From positions 1-43,248 of the IMG/VR virus record IMGVR_UViG_3300037132_000065: 43,248 nt of DNA; one strand, 5' to 3'. The translations under genes and the position numbers were made by a program. Position 1 is the first letter of the stretch. The number at the start of each line of letters is the position of its first letter. This document shows positions 33,658-41,729 of this stretch, one piece after another. The stretch comes from a virus. The notes under the pieces are model-generated. The model was given only the letters and a program-made list of their open reading frames with translations, was not told where the DNA came from and did no database searches.

Positions 33658-34641
33658 TCAAGGAATTGTCCAACCACCAATGCTGAACACCTGAGACGTG
33701 CCAGAAATAAGGGTGGCTCGGATGCGGTAAGTGGGCGCAACGAATGCGTTGAAGTCCACATTTGCGACTGATGTGATACCCGGATAGAATCGGTATTGGT
33801 TTGTGGAAACTGTGGATACGTTCGCGCTGGTACCAACGTTGATATATTTCCCACTCAGCTGGTCTTTGTTATCCAATGCGAAGGTGAAAATGCCAGAACC
33901 TGTTACGGTTGTCACGTCCACCACAACCCCAAGACCTCGACAGTTTTGACTAAAGGTGAAGTCCCCAAAAGTTACCGTCGAGGAATTTGTGCCGGATGTC
34001 GCGAGAGTAACACTAGTGTCTATACCAACGAGCGATACGCCGTGAGTTGGGATGGTTCCGCCGAGGGTTATGGGCCCACCAGCATATGATGTGACCGCGT
34101 GCGCTGTTACAGTTACAGGAGCCAAAATAGAAACTCCACCCAATGCGTTGGAACCAGCAGGTAAAGCAGACGTGATAGACACATGTGCAGTATCAATCGT
34201 CGCGGCTTTGCTGCTGACGTTGTTCGTCGCCAACGTGTTGAGTGAAACGGTCATCGCTTGATTAAATGTATTCGCAATTGTTAAAAGCGCGTTGCCTGCG
34301 GAAACCAATGTAGAAACTGCGGAGTCATATACCGTCTTGTTTGGAATATCCGTCGGGTAAGGAACAGGCGTATCTACGGAATGAACAAACAATGGAGTTG
34401 GAGAGGTTGTAACGGTTGGCGTAGCCGGTTGCGTCGGTGTGGTGGTTGCGTTCCAGGTGGGGGTGTAGGTTGGGGTATTGGTAGGTCCGACATAATCGGA
34501 ACTAAGTTTCACGATGAACGGAGTCACCACAAGGGTCGGAGAGCCACCGGTCCCGATGTTGTAGTTGCGTTGCTTAACATCCTGCACCAACTGGGCATGA
34601 GCAGTTCCAGCAATCAGCAACAGCAATAAAAATTTCTTCAT
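33658..34641 (-). CDS. Secreted beta-rich protein with Thr/Pro linker
   Basis: From ATG 34641 the product opens MKKFLLLLLIAGTAHAQ, a clear Sec signal peptide with AHA|Q cleavage. An N-terminal region of ~40 residues is followed by a Thr/Pro-rich linker (TPTYTPTWNATTTPTQPATP) and a long beta-rich, Thr/Ser/Val/Gly region to the end. An in-frame ATG at 34755 has an even better AAGGAG site and would add 38 residues including another hydrophobic segment (MLLLILKVLLLAVLAFAW), so two N-termini may be made. A signal peptide in a late structural operon is unusual. Function unknown; a cell-surface or tail-spike-like protein is possible. Confidence 0.65.
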   Translation of the reverse strand: MKKFLLLLLIAGTAHAQLVQDVKQRNYNIGTGGSPTLVVTPFIVKLSSDYVGPTNTPTYTPTWNATTTPTQPATPTVTTSPTPLFVHSVDTPVPYPTDIPNKTVYDSAVSTLVSAGNALLTIANTFNQAMTVSLNTLATNNVSSKAATIDTAHVSITSALPAGSNALGGVSILAPVTVTAHAVTSYAGGPITLGGTIPTHGVSLVGIDTSVTLATSGTNSSTVTFGDFTFSQNCRGLGVVVDVTTVTGSGIFTFALDNKDQLSGKYINVGTSANVSTVSTNQYRFYPGITSVANVDFNAFVAPTYRIRATLISGTSQVFSIGGWTIP

Positions 34642-34787
34642 GGCTTCACCTGTAACCAAGTTGGGGTAGAAACGTTCGTCCCTACATAAACGGTGCCTGG
34701 ACCAGGCGAAGGCCAGGACTGCAAGCAGTAGGACTTTCAAGATGAGCAAAAGCATGTGAGGCTCCTTGAGGTTGGGGGTTACTTTGT

Positions 34788-36365
34788 TTATCGAATCGCC
34801 TGGTTGATGACGTCCGCAACCAAGGTTGCTTTGTCACGGTATCCAAATTTATTCATGTGCGCGCCGTTCCACATGAAGCCCAAAGCGTTTGCGTTGGCCC
34901 AGGTCTTATAGCGCCCGTAGGTATCAACAAGCAAACAACCGTTCGACACCGCAAGCGATTTAATGACCCCGATATAATCCAAAGGATTGTTCGGGTAGCC
35001 ATTAATAGGGTGGGAGGTCATAAGCACCACGTCGCCACCTCCAAGTTTCGCCGACGTAATGATGGTTTGCATATATGTCTGGTATGTCGTTAGGTTTGTC
35101 CCTTGTGCCTGGTCGTTTATTTCCAGGTCGATGAACGTGCAAGCAGGTTTCCAAAACGTACCCAACGTGCTTGCGGGAGCCCAATTTGATCCCGCATCCG
35201 CAAATGACGATACCTGCGCTCCGTTTACTCCGGCGTTTAATATTTCAATAAACGGATGTACCGTGTTGTACGCTAGTATTGAAGATATGTAAATTTGACC
35301 ACTCGAAACTCGTTTTACGTTTATGGTATGCACACCCTCACTCGTGGAGATAGTAACCGCCGCTATCCCGTTTGGAGTAGTGGCGACGGCGTAAGTGACA
35401 GGCGTACCTGAGTCAATTTGAACCGACAAGGAAGCCGCCGCGCCACTCACGGCATAATCGACTTCAAATGACGTAACCGAAACCGCCGACGCAAACGAAA
35501 ATGCATTAGTTGTTGTGTTATTAAGTATGAGGTTGCCGCCGAGACATGATGGTTGTCCACCCCAGTCCCATCCCGCGCCATAGGTTAATCTTGGGTCATA
35601 AAGCATGTCGGCCTGGAGAGATACGGTCCCATTGTGGGAGATGAATGAATCATCTTTTGCGGGTATACCCACCAAAGAAAGCATCGCCGCCACTTGACTC
35701 GGCATACTCCATATCTTCGCATTTGTAATCCAGTCGGTAACAGGCGCGCCGTGGCCCATCGTGGTAGAGTCGCCAATCCAAGCAATTTGGCATCGACCAT
35801 ATCCGTAGTTCATGTTTTCGTAGGAGAAGCGAAGATGAGGAAGATAATCGGCAACCGACATTGTATTTGTTGCGGTCGGAGTGCTAGTCGGGACTGTTGG
35901 TGTATTGGTCGGAGTTGATGTGAACGTATTCGTTTGAGTGCAAGTAGCAGTCGGTGTCGCAGTAACCGTAAACGTCGGAGTCGCAGTCCCGGCATAATAC
36001 AATAACCGAGGCAACGTTCTAATCGTGTGGCCAACAATCAAACCTTTCTGCTGACTATAAACCGTCCATGTCCCTTGCGGGTTCGCTGTCGCACGAGTAC
36101 CACGAATAATCGTAATCGCATTATTATTTCCAGAACTAACCCAGATCGGTTCGATATACTGATCCAGCCCGGAGTTATACGGAACATTCCCGCTGATGAT
36201 CGACGCGCCATACGCGCCACTCGGAACCGGAGTAGTGGTCGGAACGAAAATAATCGTCTGAGCCGTATCAACGGCACTCATTAACGAAACCGAGTTACTC
36301 GGGAGATTATTAATACTGGCGTGCGCGGACACTGCCATCAGCATCATCAGGAAAATTTTTTTCAT
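34788..36365 (-). CDS. Secreted SGNH (GDSL-type) hydrolase with Thr/Pro linker
   Basis: MKKIFLMMLMAVSAHAS is a signal peptide. After an N-terminal domain comes a Thr/Pro linker (residues ~126-168), then an SGNH hydrolase domain: block I IAWIGDSTTMGHG (Ser in GDST, 198-201), an NGAQVSSFAD turn, block III-like LEINDQAQ, and block V-like NGAHMNKFGY with the His (H503). The Asp-Ser-His pieces are in family order. A beta sandwich seems inserted between them. Such domains deacylate or deacetylate cell-surface sugars or esters; the substrate is unknown. It has an AAGGAG site and sits between the terminase and the other secreted protein. Confidence 0.75.
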   Translation of the reverse strand: MKKIFLMMLMAVSAHASINNLPSNSVSLMSAVDTAQTIIFVPTTTPVPSGAYGASIISGNVPYNSGLDQYIEPIWVSSGNNNAITIIRGTRATANPQGTWTVYSQQKGLIVGHTIRTLPRLLYYAGTATPTFTVTATPTATCTQTNTFTSTPTNTPTVPTSTPTATNTMSVADYLPHLRFSYENMNYGYGRCQIAWIGDSTTMGHGAPVTDWITNAKIWSMPSQVAAMLSLVGIPAKDDSFISHNGTVSLQADMLYDPRLTYGAGWDWGGQPSCLGGNLILNNTTTNAFSFASAVSVTSFEVDYAVSGAAASLSVQIDSGTPVTYAVATTPNGIAAVTISTSEGVHTINVKRVSSGQIYISSILAYNTVHPFIEILNAGVNGAQVSSFADAGSNWAPASTLGTFWKPACTFIDLEINDQAQGTNLTTYQTYMQTIITSAKLGGGDVVLMTSHPINGYPNNPLDYIGVIKSLAVSNGCLLVDTYGRYKTWANANALGFMWNGAHMNKFGYRDKATLVADVINQAIR

Positions 36366-36394
36366 TTAACTTCTCCTTACAAACATCCTACCAA

Positions 36395-37891
36395 CTACCG
36401 TTTTTTCGTCAAGCACTTATATTCATCCAACGTCGTGACCATATTAACCGGTTTACTGCGCATTTTACCCTTCATCGCCACGGGATACGCGAACGTTAAA
36501 AACAACGCATCGCCCATATCGGGCGAATCTAAACCCCTTTTCTTCATATCATCTTTCGATTCCAGCTTTAACTGCCCCTTTATCGTGTCCCCGAATAACC
36601 GGTTACATAACTGCTCCTGTAAATCGGCATCATCAAATATCGAACCCCCGTCTTTCATCCACTGCTTTAACTTCGCCGCCATCTCTGCCGTTTTGTTAAA
36701 ATATTTATCTTTCTGTTCTCCTCCAAAATTAACGTTCAACACTTCCCAACCCAACCGTCTAATTATATCCAGTGTCGGAGCGCCCAATCCTCCCGAGTCA
36801 CCAAACACTTCGTCGGGTTTATACGTCTCAAATATTTCTATCGCTTTTTCTGCAAACTTAACCGAGTCGTGAATCAACGAACCAGGTATCACTATCGGCG
36901 CTATCGTTTTTCCGTCCAATCCTTTCCTAAAATAAAACACGCAATTATCTTGGCCTCCCCTGGCAATATCCAACCCACAAATCAGCGGGTCGAGTACTGT
37001 GGACTGCGCCAACTGTTTTCTCGACATCATCACCAAATCACTGGGGAAAAACTGTAACGAACTCGCGTTCGGGAACAATCCCCTAATACGCGATTTCACA
37101 TAATCGCTGTCCCAACCGTGTGTATCAATCAGTTTCTGAATTTCATCCTGGTCAACGCCTTCTATCCCCTGGGAACAAATATTATACGTCTTCCAAATCG
37201 GTTCCAAATCCGATTCGCGTCTACGCGCTTCGTTCTCGAATATATCGAAAAACCCCCCCGACTTCTGCAACGGGTTTCCAAACGCCAACACGATTATCTC
37301 GGTATCTTTATCCAGGCAGAACGAATCAATCGTTTCCCAGATCGAACGCGGAATACCCGACGCTTCATCGACGGCTATAAATATTCGACTCCCCTGGTTG
37401 TGAAACCCAGCGAACGCCGCCGTGTTATTGTCTCTCCAAATCGCCTGATCCGATTTCCATTCCAGGCGATACTTCTCCTGTGACGAATACATGCTCGTGG
37501 CGGTTATCTCAAACCAACCATTCGTCAAACTCAATCGGTGCCACTTCGACAACTCGGCCCACGTCTTCGTCTTCAACTGCGATCCCGTGTTCGCCGTAAT
37601 CAGGCATTTCGTTCTATTCATCGTGTCCAGCGCCCACTTCTGCAACATATTAATCAGGGCGGATTTCCCAATATCGTGACCGCTGGCAACCGCAATCCTT
37701 ATAATCTTCTTTCCACGCTGTAACTCTTTACCAATATACTTCGCTATCTCGGCCTGCCATTCTCTCGGACCCTGAGCTGACTCCAGGTCATTCTCACCCC
37801 ACGGGAAATTAAAACACATATACCCGTACGGGTCGTGTTTAAATTCTGCAATCTGTTCTCCGAGTTTCATCTGGTATTCGATCTCGTTCAT
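36395..37891 (-). CDS. Terminase large subunit
   Basis: DNA-packaging motor ATPase and nuclease, 498 aa. Walker A-like SGHDIGKSA (GHDIGKS at 71-77), Walker B IFIAVDEASG (Asp-Glu at 175-176), then the nuclease half with GLDIARGGQDN (D308) and VFGDSGGLG (D365) and a further acidic motif DMGDALFL near the end. The start overlaps the small terminase stop by ATGA. Confidence 0.95.
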   Translation of the reverse strand: MNEIEYQMKLGEQIAEFKHDPYGYMCFNFPWGENDLESAQGPREWQAEIAKYIGKELQRGKKIIRIAVASGHDIGKSALINMLQKWALDTMNRTKCLITANTGSQLKTKTWAELSKWHRLSLTNGWFEITATSMYSSQEKYRLEWKSDQAIWRDNNTAAFAGFHNQGSRIFIAVDEASGIPRSIWETIDSFCLDKDTEIIVLAFGNPLQKSGGFFDIFENEARRRESDLEPIWKTYNICSQGIEGVDQDEIQKLIDTHGWDSDYVKSRIRGLFPNASSLQFFPSDLVMMSRKQLAQSTVLDPLICGLDIARGGQDNCVFYFRKGLDGKTIAPIVIPGSLIHDSVKFAEKAIEIFETYKPDEVFGDSGGLGAPTLDIIRRLGWEVLNVNFGGEQKDKYFNKTAEMAAKLKQWMKDGGSIFDDADLQEQLCNRLFGDTIKGQLKLESKDDMKKRGLDSPDMGDALFLTFAYPVAMKGKMRSKPVNMVTTLDEYKCLTKKR

Positions 37892-38325
37892 ACGTCGATC
37901 ACCTTATTCGCCAGCTTCTTATACCTATTCTGGGCTTTATCCAGTAACATTCCAAAATCCAACGTTATATTCGTATCTCCCGTATGTCCATTCTTATATC
38001 TCGCATCCCTTGCGGACAACAACCTGAGCAACAAATCATTGTCGTGCTTGTGTATCGTCTTCACCGCAGTTCCATTCGCATCATACGTCACTTCATCATA
38101 TCCATTCATCGCCCTATTCTTCAGTTCAGTCTCATAAAACTCTATCTGTAATTCCAGCGCTCTCTTATACCCATCCTGTGCCTCGATGTTATCGGCCCGT
38201 ATGTGATCGTAATCCTGAACCGTTATCCCTGATTTTTTACACGCTTCCGTAACCGTATCACCCAACGCAATACGTTTCTCCACCTCAACATACGGTTCGT
38301 TATTCAGGAATCCATCTAATCCCAT
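37888..38325 (-). CDS. Terminase small subunit
   Basis: 145 aa. N-terminal helix-turn-helix-like region (VEKRIALGDTVTEACKKSGI, then TVQDYDHIRADN), helical middle with ELQIEFYETELKNRA, and a helical C-terminus (GMLLDKAQNRYKKLANKVID), a typical small terminase layout. It recognises the packaging start by analogy. The ATGA overlap with the large subunit couples the two. Confidence 0.8.
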   Translation of the reverse strand: MGLDGFLNNEPYVEVEKRIALGDTVTEACKKSGITVQDYDHIRADNIEAQDGYKRALELQIEFYETELKNRAMNGYDEVTYDANGTAVKTIHKHDNDLLLRLLSARDARYKNGHTGDTNITLDFGMLLDKAQNRYKKLANKVIDV

Positions 38326-38520
38326 TTACTTTCCCTTACACTCTTCATCCTTTACGTCCTCCACCATAAAATCCGCCATTTTCACTCCCTTTACCTTAAT
38401 ACCTCCTTCTAACAACATATCCACCGTCACTACCTTCTTATTCTCTCCCCTAAACATACCCAGACGATTCCTAAACACCGGATTTACACTCGGCAAATCT
38501 CTGATCTTTACATATTTCAT
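38326..38520 (-). CDS. Small protein before terminase (64 aa)
   Basis: Begins MKYVKIRDLPSVNPVFRNRL and ends with an acidic KDEECKGK stretch. Contains a hydrophobic strand pair (VVTVDMLLEGGIKVKGVKMA). It sits between two other small genes in a tightly packed run and precedes the small terminase. Unrecognised. Confidence 0.6.
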   Translation of the reverse strand: MKYVKIRDLPSVNPVFRNRLGMFRGENKKVVTVDMLLEGGIKVKGVKMADFMVEDVKDEECKGK

Positions 38521-38783
38521 TTAATCAATCCTTTCGTAATTAAATCCGATACGTGCAACCTTACCCTCTGCCATGCCGCATCCAACCACGCTTTGCTCGG
38601 ACTCCCAAACGTCAACAACTGTCCCTTCTTCAAGTCATGCTTCATCACATACGCACCCGTCAAACACACTACCCCATACTTCTCACACAATCCCTTAAAT
38701 TCTCGGTTAAACCGTTCTTCAATCTTATGATCCTGCTCTTTCCCATAACTATCCGGCAACCACAACTTCTTTTCAATCTCCAT
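38517..38783 (-). CDS. Small charged protein (88 aa)
   Basis: ATG 38783 is preceded by AAGGAGAGAATTG, so it is chosen over an in-frame TTG at 38801. The product is MEIEKKLWLPDSYGKEQDHK onward, with many Lys/Glu and a helical C-terminus (WLDAAWQRVRLHVSDLI). It overlaps the zinc-ribbon gene end by 11 bases. Unrecognised. Confidence 0.55.
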   Translation of the reverse strand: MEIEKKLWLPDSYGKEQDHKIEERFNREFKGLCEKYGVVCLTGAYVMKHDLKKGQLLTFGSPSKAWLDAAWQRVRLHVSDLITKGLIK

Positions 38784-38979
38784 CAATTCTCTCCTTTTCA
38801 ATCATATACAACGCATCCCCTGTATTTCGATGTTTCACTTCCTTAACTCTTTTAACCCTTACTTCACCAATAAACCAATAGCTTGTGGGTCCACACTTTC
38901 TACATTCCATACACCCATATTTCCCATCTTCACTAACAACCTCTTTCAACTCTAAAAAACACTTCGGGCAAGTTTTCAT
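38773..38979 (-). CDS. Zinc-ribbon protein, first gene of the late operon (68 aa)
   Basis: CPKC near the start and CMECRKCG (residues 23-30) form a zinc ribbon, followed by a basic stretch (RVKRVKEVKHR). Its position directly after the late promoter region suggests a regulator or adaptor, though small zinc ribbons also occur widely as unknown phage proteins. Confidence 0.6.
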   Translation of the reverse strand: MKTCPKCFLELKEVVSEDGKYGCMECRKCGPTSYWFIGEVRVKRVKEVKHRNTGDALYMIEKERIDGD

Positions 38980-39001
38980 TATTCAACTATATAATATAAT
39001 G

Positions 39002-39014
39002 TTCTTGACAAGAA
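39002..39014. promoter_or_regulatory. Palindromic operator candidate at the late promoter
   Basis: TTCTTG-A-CAAGAA is a perfect 13-base palindrome. On the minus strand it lies between a TTGAAA -35-like element and TATATT/TATAAT-like A/T boxes before the late operon start (38979). It shares TTGACAAG with the promoter region at 8508. A regulator could bind both sites; this is inference. Confidence 0.45.
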
Positions 39015-39166
39015 TAGTTTCAAAAAATAGATGTACAGAATTTTTCATCCCCTTTCCGCGCGCGCGCCAAAAAGCCGGGGGTAGGGGGTGCCCAAATGTA
39101 TATATGTCATGTAATATATACAACACACACACACAATACACAACATATAGATCGTGCATTTCAACT

Positions 39167-39205
39167 CCCCCTAACTCCCCCAAACTCCCCCGAACCTCAT
39201 ACCCC
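39167..39205 (-). other. G-quadruplex candidate (minus strand)
   Basis: Runs of C at 39167-39171, 39177-39181, 39187-39191 and 39202-39205 mean that the minus strand has four G runs (GGGG and three of GGGGG) separated by 5, 5 and 10 bases. It lies upstream of the late operon on its coding strand. Confidence 0.5.
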
Positions 39206-39283
39206 ATAATAATACCCCTCAATTTTTCGATCCTACGATATACCCATACCAGTACACCACCTCGATATACTAAAACGTTTTAG

Positions 39284-39496
39284 ATCGAATCCTGGTGCAA
39301 TATTTGCACACCGTCCAACACCCGGACCATCACGAATACGCCGACAGATACGAAAACTCCGACGAACACCAATACGGTCACCAATACCTATACGCCGAGC
39401 TTCACAAGGACGATTACCGACACGCCGACGGTCACGAACACTCGAACCGAAACCAGGACACCCACCGATATGTTTACCCCGACGAACACCCGATAA
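39284..39496 (+). pseudogene. Remnant of a Thr/Pro-rich linker gene
   Basis: The frame from 39284 is open for 70 codons and reads as a Thr/Asn/Pro linker (TNTPTDTKTPTNTNTVTNTY and onward, ending PTDMFTPTNTR), but it has no start codon: a TAG precedes it. It resembles the linkers of the proteins at 33658 and 34788 but is on the opposite strand. It is probably a decayed or transferred piece, not a translated gene. Confidence 0.5.
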
Positions 39497-39602
39497 CCCC
39501 CATTGGGGCGTAAACCCACAATTTCACCAATTCAATAATATTCTTGATTATGACATGTTACATGCTGTTTTTTTTGAAATAATTATTTAATGACAAATTA
39601 TC

Positions 39603-39939
39603 AAACCCGACAAATATAAAAAAATATTTTTTCGATTGTTCTCTATATAGTATGTGTGTGGTTTTGTTACGGGTTTTAGGCGTAACGTTTCACCTCGTCC
39701 GTTACGCCTAAACTCCGCAATTTTATTGGTTGTTACGGGTGCAACATCTATATTTCCTATTAAACATAAAAATCTCTGTATACAATTTGTAAATCATGTT
39801 TTTAAATTGTTAGGGTAAATATATCACATTTTTACCTTATATAGGCAAAACAGGCGTAACACGCGTACATTAGTTGCCTGTAATATTTTTAGGCGTAACA
39901 AACGTCCAAAACGTTACACCAGAATTAAACCCGACAAAT
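39603..39939 (+). other. Candidate replication origin with iteron-like repeats
   Basis: AGGCGTAAC occurs at 39678-39686, 39852-39860 and 39891-39899, with its reverse complement at 39701-39709, and looser copies GTTACGGGT (39666, 39732) and GTTACACC (39913). The array is flanked by the direct repeat AAACCCGACAAAT (39603-39615 and 39927-39939) and lies in very A/T-rich sequence with a TTAACGTTAA palindrome just after. That is the make-up of an iteron origin or a cluster of operator sites. Confidence 0.55.
39675..39712 (+). repeat. 13-bp perfect inverted repeat within the iteron region
   Basis: TTTAGGCGTAACG (39675-39687) and CGTTACGCCTAAA (39700-39712) with a 12-base loop. No T-run follows, so it is probably a protein-binding or cruciform site and not a terminator. 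Confidence 0.75.
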
Positions 39940-40058
39940 TAACGTTAAACATTGAATGCATGAATTTATGTATATAATGTTAACAAAACAATTTTTGACA
40001 TAGATTTACATCGTGTAAACCACATTGTTAGATAATTTAACACTTTCTAGACAGTTTG

Positions 40059-40087
40059 TTGACACACTGTATACCAACGTCAATAAT
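40059..40087 (+). promoter_or_regulatory. Sigma70-type promoter for the plus-strand accessory cluster
   Basis: TTGACA (40059-40064), 17-base spacer, AATAAT (40082-40087), about 150 bases before the first gene at 40240. A long leader containing the 22-bp repeat lies between. Confidence 0.6.
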
Positions 40088-40174
40088 CGTGCCGCACGTA
40101 TTTCGTTGTGATATATAGTAAATCCGGTTTTGGCATGGGCATTGCATATAGGATAACCAGTTGACGAGATGTAA

Positions 40175-40196
40175 ACCCAGCCCCAGGGAACAGGGG
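40175..40196 (+). repeat. 22-bp leader repeat, copy 2
   Basis: Second copy of the repeat at 77-98. Here it is followed by a G/C hairpin (CCAGGG...CCCTGG) before the gene at 40240, so it may form part of a regulatory leader. Confidence 0.75.
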
Positions 40197-40239
40197 ACGC
40201 CCCCTGGCTTAAAATAGCAGGGGAGAAAACGAGGGAGAC

Positions 40240-40863
40240 ATGAAAACCATACGAGTTAAGGTCTACCAATACAATGAATTAAGCGAAGCCGCCAAAGCGA
40301 AGGCCCGCGATTGGTGGCTGAGCCTGGACACCTTCGACGCCGAAGGCCTGGTATCCGAATTCAAGGCCTTTCTTGAGGATATCGGCTTCGCAGAGGTCGA
40401 CGTCCACTATTCCGGTTTCGGCAGCCAGGGCGACGGGGCCTGCTTCGACTTCAAGGGCCTGGACTTCAAGAAGTTTTCTGAGGCCGGAGACGGTTGGGGG
40501 TCCTATAGTGAATTGCACCGCATCACAGCCGCGCACGGCCCCAACCGAAAGGACATCCGCAACGCCTGCCGCATCACGGACTGCCTGGAAGCCTGGAGCG
40601 TGCGCACCAGTTTTGCCCACCACTACAGCCACAGCAAAACACGGTGGGCCGAAGTATCTTATTGTGGCAGGCGTAGCAGGTGTCTGGAAGCCCTCGAAAT
40701 CCGATTGAAAGATATGTTGACCACGTTTTGTCGTGAGGCCAGCGAAGACTTCTACAGCAGCCTGGAAAAGGAATACGACTACACGCGAAGCGAAGAGTAC
40801 GTTGCCGAGGCCATGGAGGCCAACGACTACACCTTTACAAAGGATGGGAAGCGGTTTGGTTGA
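40240..40863 (+). CDS. Conserved phage protein, antitoxin-like annotation in relatives (207 aa)
   Basis: It opens MKTIRVKVYQYNELSEAAKA, then RDWWLSLDTFDAEGL, and ends TRSEEYVAEAMEANDYTFTK, the pattern of a phage protein family that is often annotated only as hypothetical or as antitoxin-like. It has two charged helical ends and a middle rich in Cys, His and Trp. The base composition is clearly richer in G+C than in the structural genes, suggesting later acquisition. The start has a GAGGGAG site. First gene of the accessory cluster. Confidence 0.65.
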   Translation: MKTIRVKVYQYNELSEAAKAKARDWWLSLDTFDAEGLVSEFKAFLEDIGFAEVDVHYSGFGSQGDGACFDFKGLDFKKFSEAGDGWGSYSELHRITAAHGPNRKDIRNACRITDCLEAWSVRTSFAHHYSHSKTRWAEVSYCGRRSRCLEALEIRLKDMLTTFCREASEDFYSSLEKEYDYTRSEEYVAEAMEANDYTFTKDGKRFG

Positions 40864-40882
40864 TTCTCCCTCCTCCCTTGCA

Positions 40883-40897
40883 CCCCTCATTGAGGGG
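40883..40897 (+). other. Intergenic hairpin
   Basis: CCCCTCA-t-TGAGGGG, 7 bp with a one-base centre, about 41 bases before ATG 40938. No T-run, so probably not a terminator. Confidence 0.5.
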
Positions 40898-40937
40898 TCA
40901 TGGGGAGTAGGAAGACTCAAATTAAGGAGAATTTACC

Positions 40938-41426
40938 ATGAAACGCGCAAAAGGAACGTATGTTCCAAAATATCTTGAAATCTACAAGCGGCCTGATAGT
41001 TATGCGGGGCCAACCCACTACGGTTATTACCCCGTATTGAGTCAAAATAGGGACAGCGGTTGCCTGGAGCGCTCAAATTTCCGTAGCACGTTGCGAGCCC
41101 TGGGGGGTGAGGGCCGGGGGGTACAGGTTATCCGTGATACTCACTGGGCTAGTGGTTGGGTAGAAGCCATCTACGTCACGAAAACCGCCGTCAAAAGGCT
41201 CCAGATTGCCGACAAAATTATGTCGGACCTGGAAGGCTACCCCGCAGTAGATGAAGCCGATTTTTCAGAGCTGGAAACCGAAACGCAGGCCGAAACGTGG
41301 AATAGTTGCTATGACCTACGGGAAAAAATCCGGCTATGTGCGGAGAATGGAGTCAACATTCTACAGGCCCGACATAAATATCCGCCGTGCCGGGAAGACG
41401 GGGAATGCATTGTGATTGCGGATTAA
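40938..41426 (+). CDS. Conserved phage protein of unknown function (162 aa)
   Basis: YYPVLSQNRDSGCLERSNFR and ALGGEGRGVQVIRDTHWASG and WVEAIYV are marks of a widespread phage family with no assigned role. It is soluble, acidic in its C-terminal third, and Cys-containing. It has a GGAG site and G+C-rich codons like the gene before it. Confidence 0.7.
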   Translation: MKRAKGTYVPKYLEIYKRPDSYAGPTHYGYYPVLSQNRDSGCLERSNFRSTLRALGGEGRGVQVIRDTHWASGWVEAIYVTKTAVKRLQIADKIMSDLEGYPAVDEADFSELETETQAETWNSCYDLREKIRLCAENGVNILQARHKYPPCREDGECIVIAD

Positions 41427-41490
41427 ACCCTATCCCCTATTCCTCCACTGGGGGGATGGGGGAGCGATCAAACCGAGAACGAGGACTAGT

Positions 41491-41544
41491 ATGAATGAAA
41501 TTGATAGGATCATTGAGGATTTAATCAAGGAGGCGATGAAATGA
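41491..41544 (+). CDS. Possible 17-aa leader peptide
   Basis: MNEIDRIIEDLIKEAMK, with a GAGG site, directly upstream of and overlapping (ATGA) the gene at 41541. It may exist to couple translation. Low confidence because of its size. Confidence 0.35.
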   Translation: MNEIDRIIEDLIKEAMK

Positions 41545-41705
41545 TATGTTTTTACAGTTTTACCCCATACGGGGTTAGGGTTGCGCTGAAACGAGCGGGG
41601 CGTGAGTTTAGCCGTAAAATTGTATCCCTCACCCAATGGATGATGATGAGTGAGGAATTGGAGGAGCAGGGATATAGGATGATCGAGGCACCACGACCGA
41701 GATAA
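41541..41705 (+). CDS. Small protein of unknown function (54 aa)
   Basis: The AAGGAGG site at 41527 fixes ATG 41541. The product MICFYSFTPYGVRVALKRAG followed by SLTQWMMMSEELEEQGYRMI looks like a small conserved phage protein with a basic start and an acidic helix. No known function. Confidence 0.6.
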   Translation: MICFYSFTPYGVRVALKRAGREFSRKIVSLTQWMMMSEELEEQGYRMIEAPRPR

Positions 41706-41729
41706 TCACCCTACGGGGTGCAATGCGGC

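Larger units (their letters stand above)
38980..40239. other. 1.26-kb intergenic region between divergent late and early genes
   Basis: No plausible intact gene is seen. In order it holds an operator-like palindrome (39002), a run of CG and G tracts (39055-39095), a CA microsatellite (39125-39135), a C-tract array that is a G-quadruplex candidate on the minus strand (39167-39205), an orphan Thr/Pro-linker frame (39284-39496), an AT-rich zone with iteron-like repeats (39603-39939), a sigma70-type promoter (40059-40087) and the 22-bp leader repeat (40175). Origin and promoters are inference. Confidence 0.7.

Noticed and set aside
39295-39513. His/Asp/Tyr-rich plus-strand frame
   Set aside because: Lies one base away from the Thr/Pro-linker frame; the linker frame looks like real coding remnant and this one looks like its shadow.
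39995-40023. Promoter with TTGACA at 39995
   Set aside because: No acceptable -10 box at 16-18 bases; the TTTACA-tcg-TGTAAA palindrome there is noted but unexplained.
41433-41459. Terminator after the gene at 40938
   Set aside because: ATCCCC/GGGGAT pairing exists but no T-run follows.
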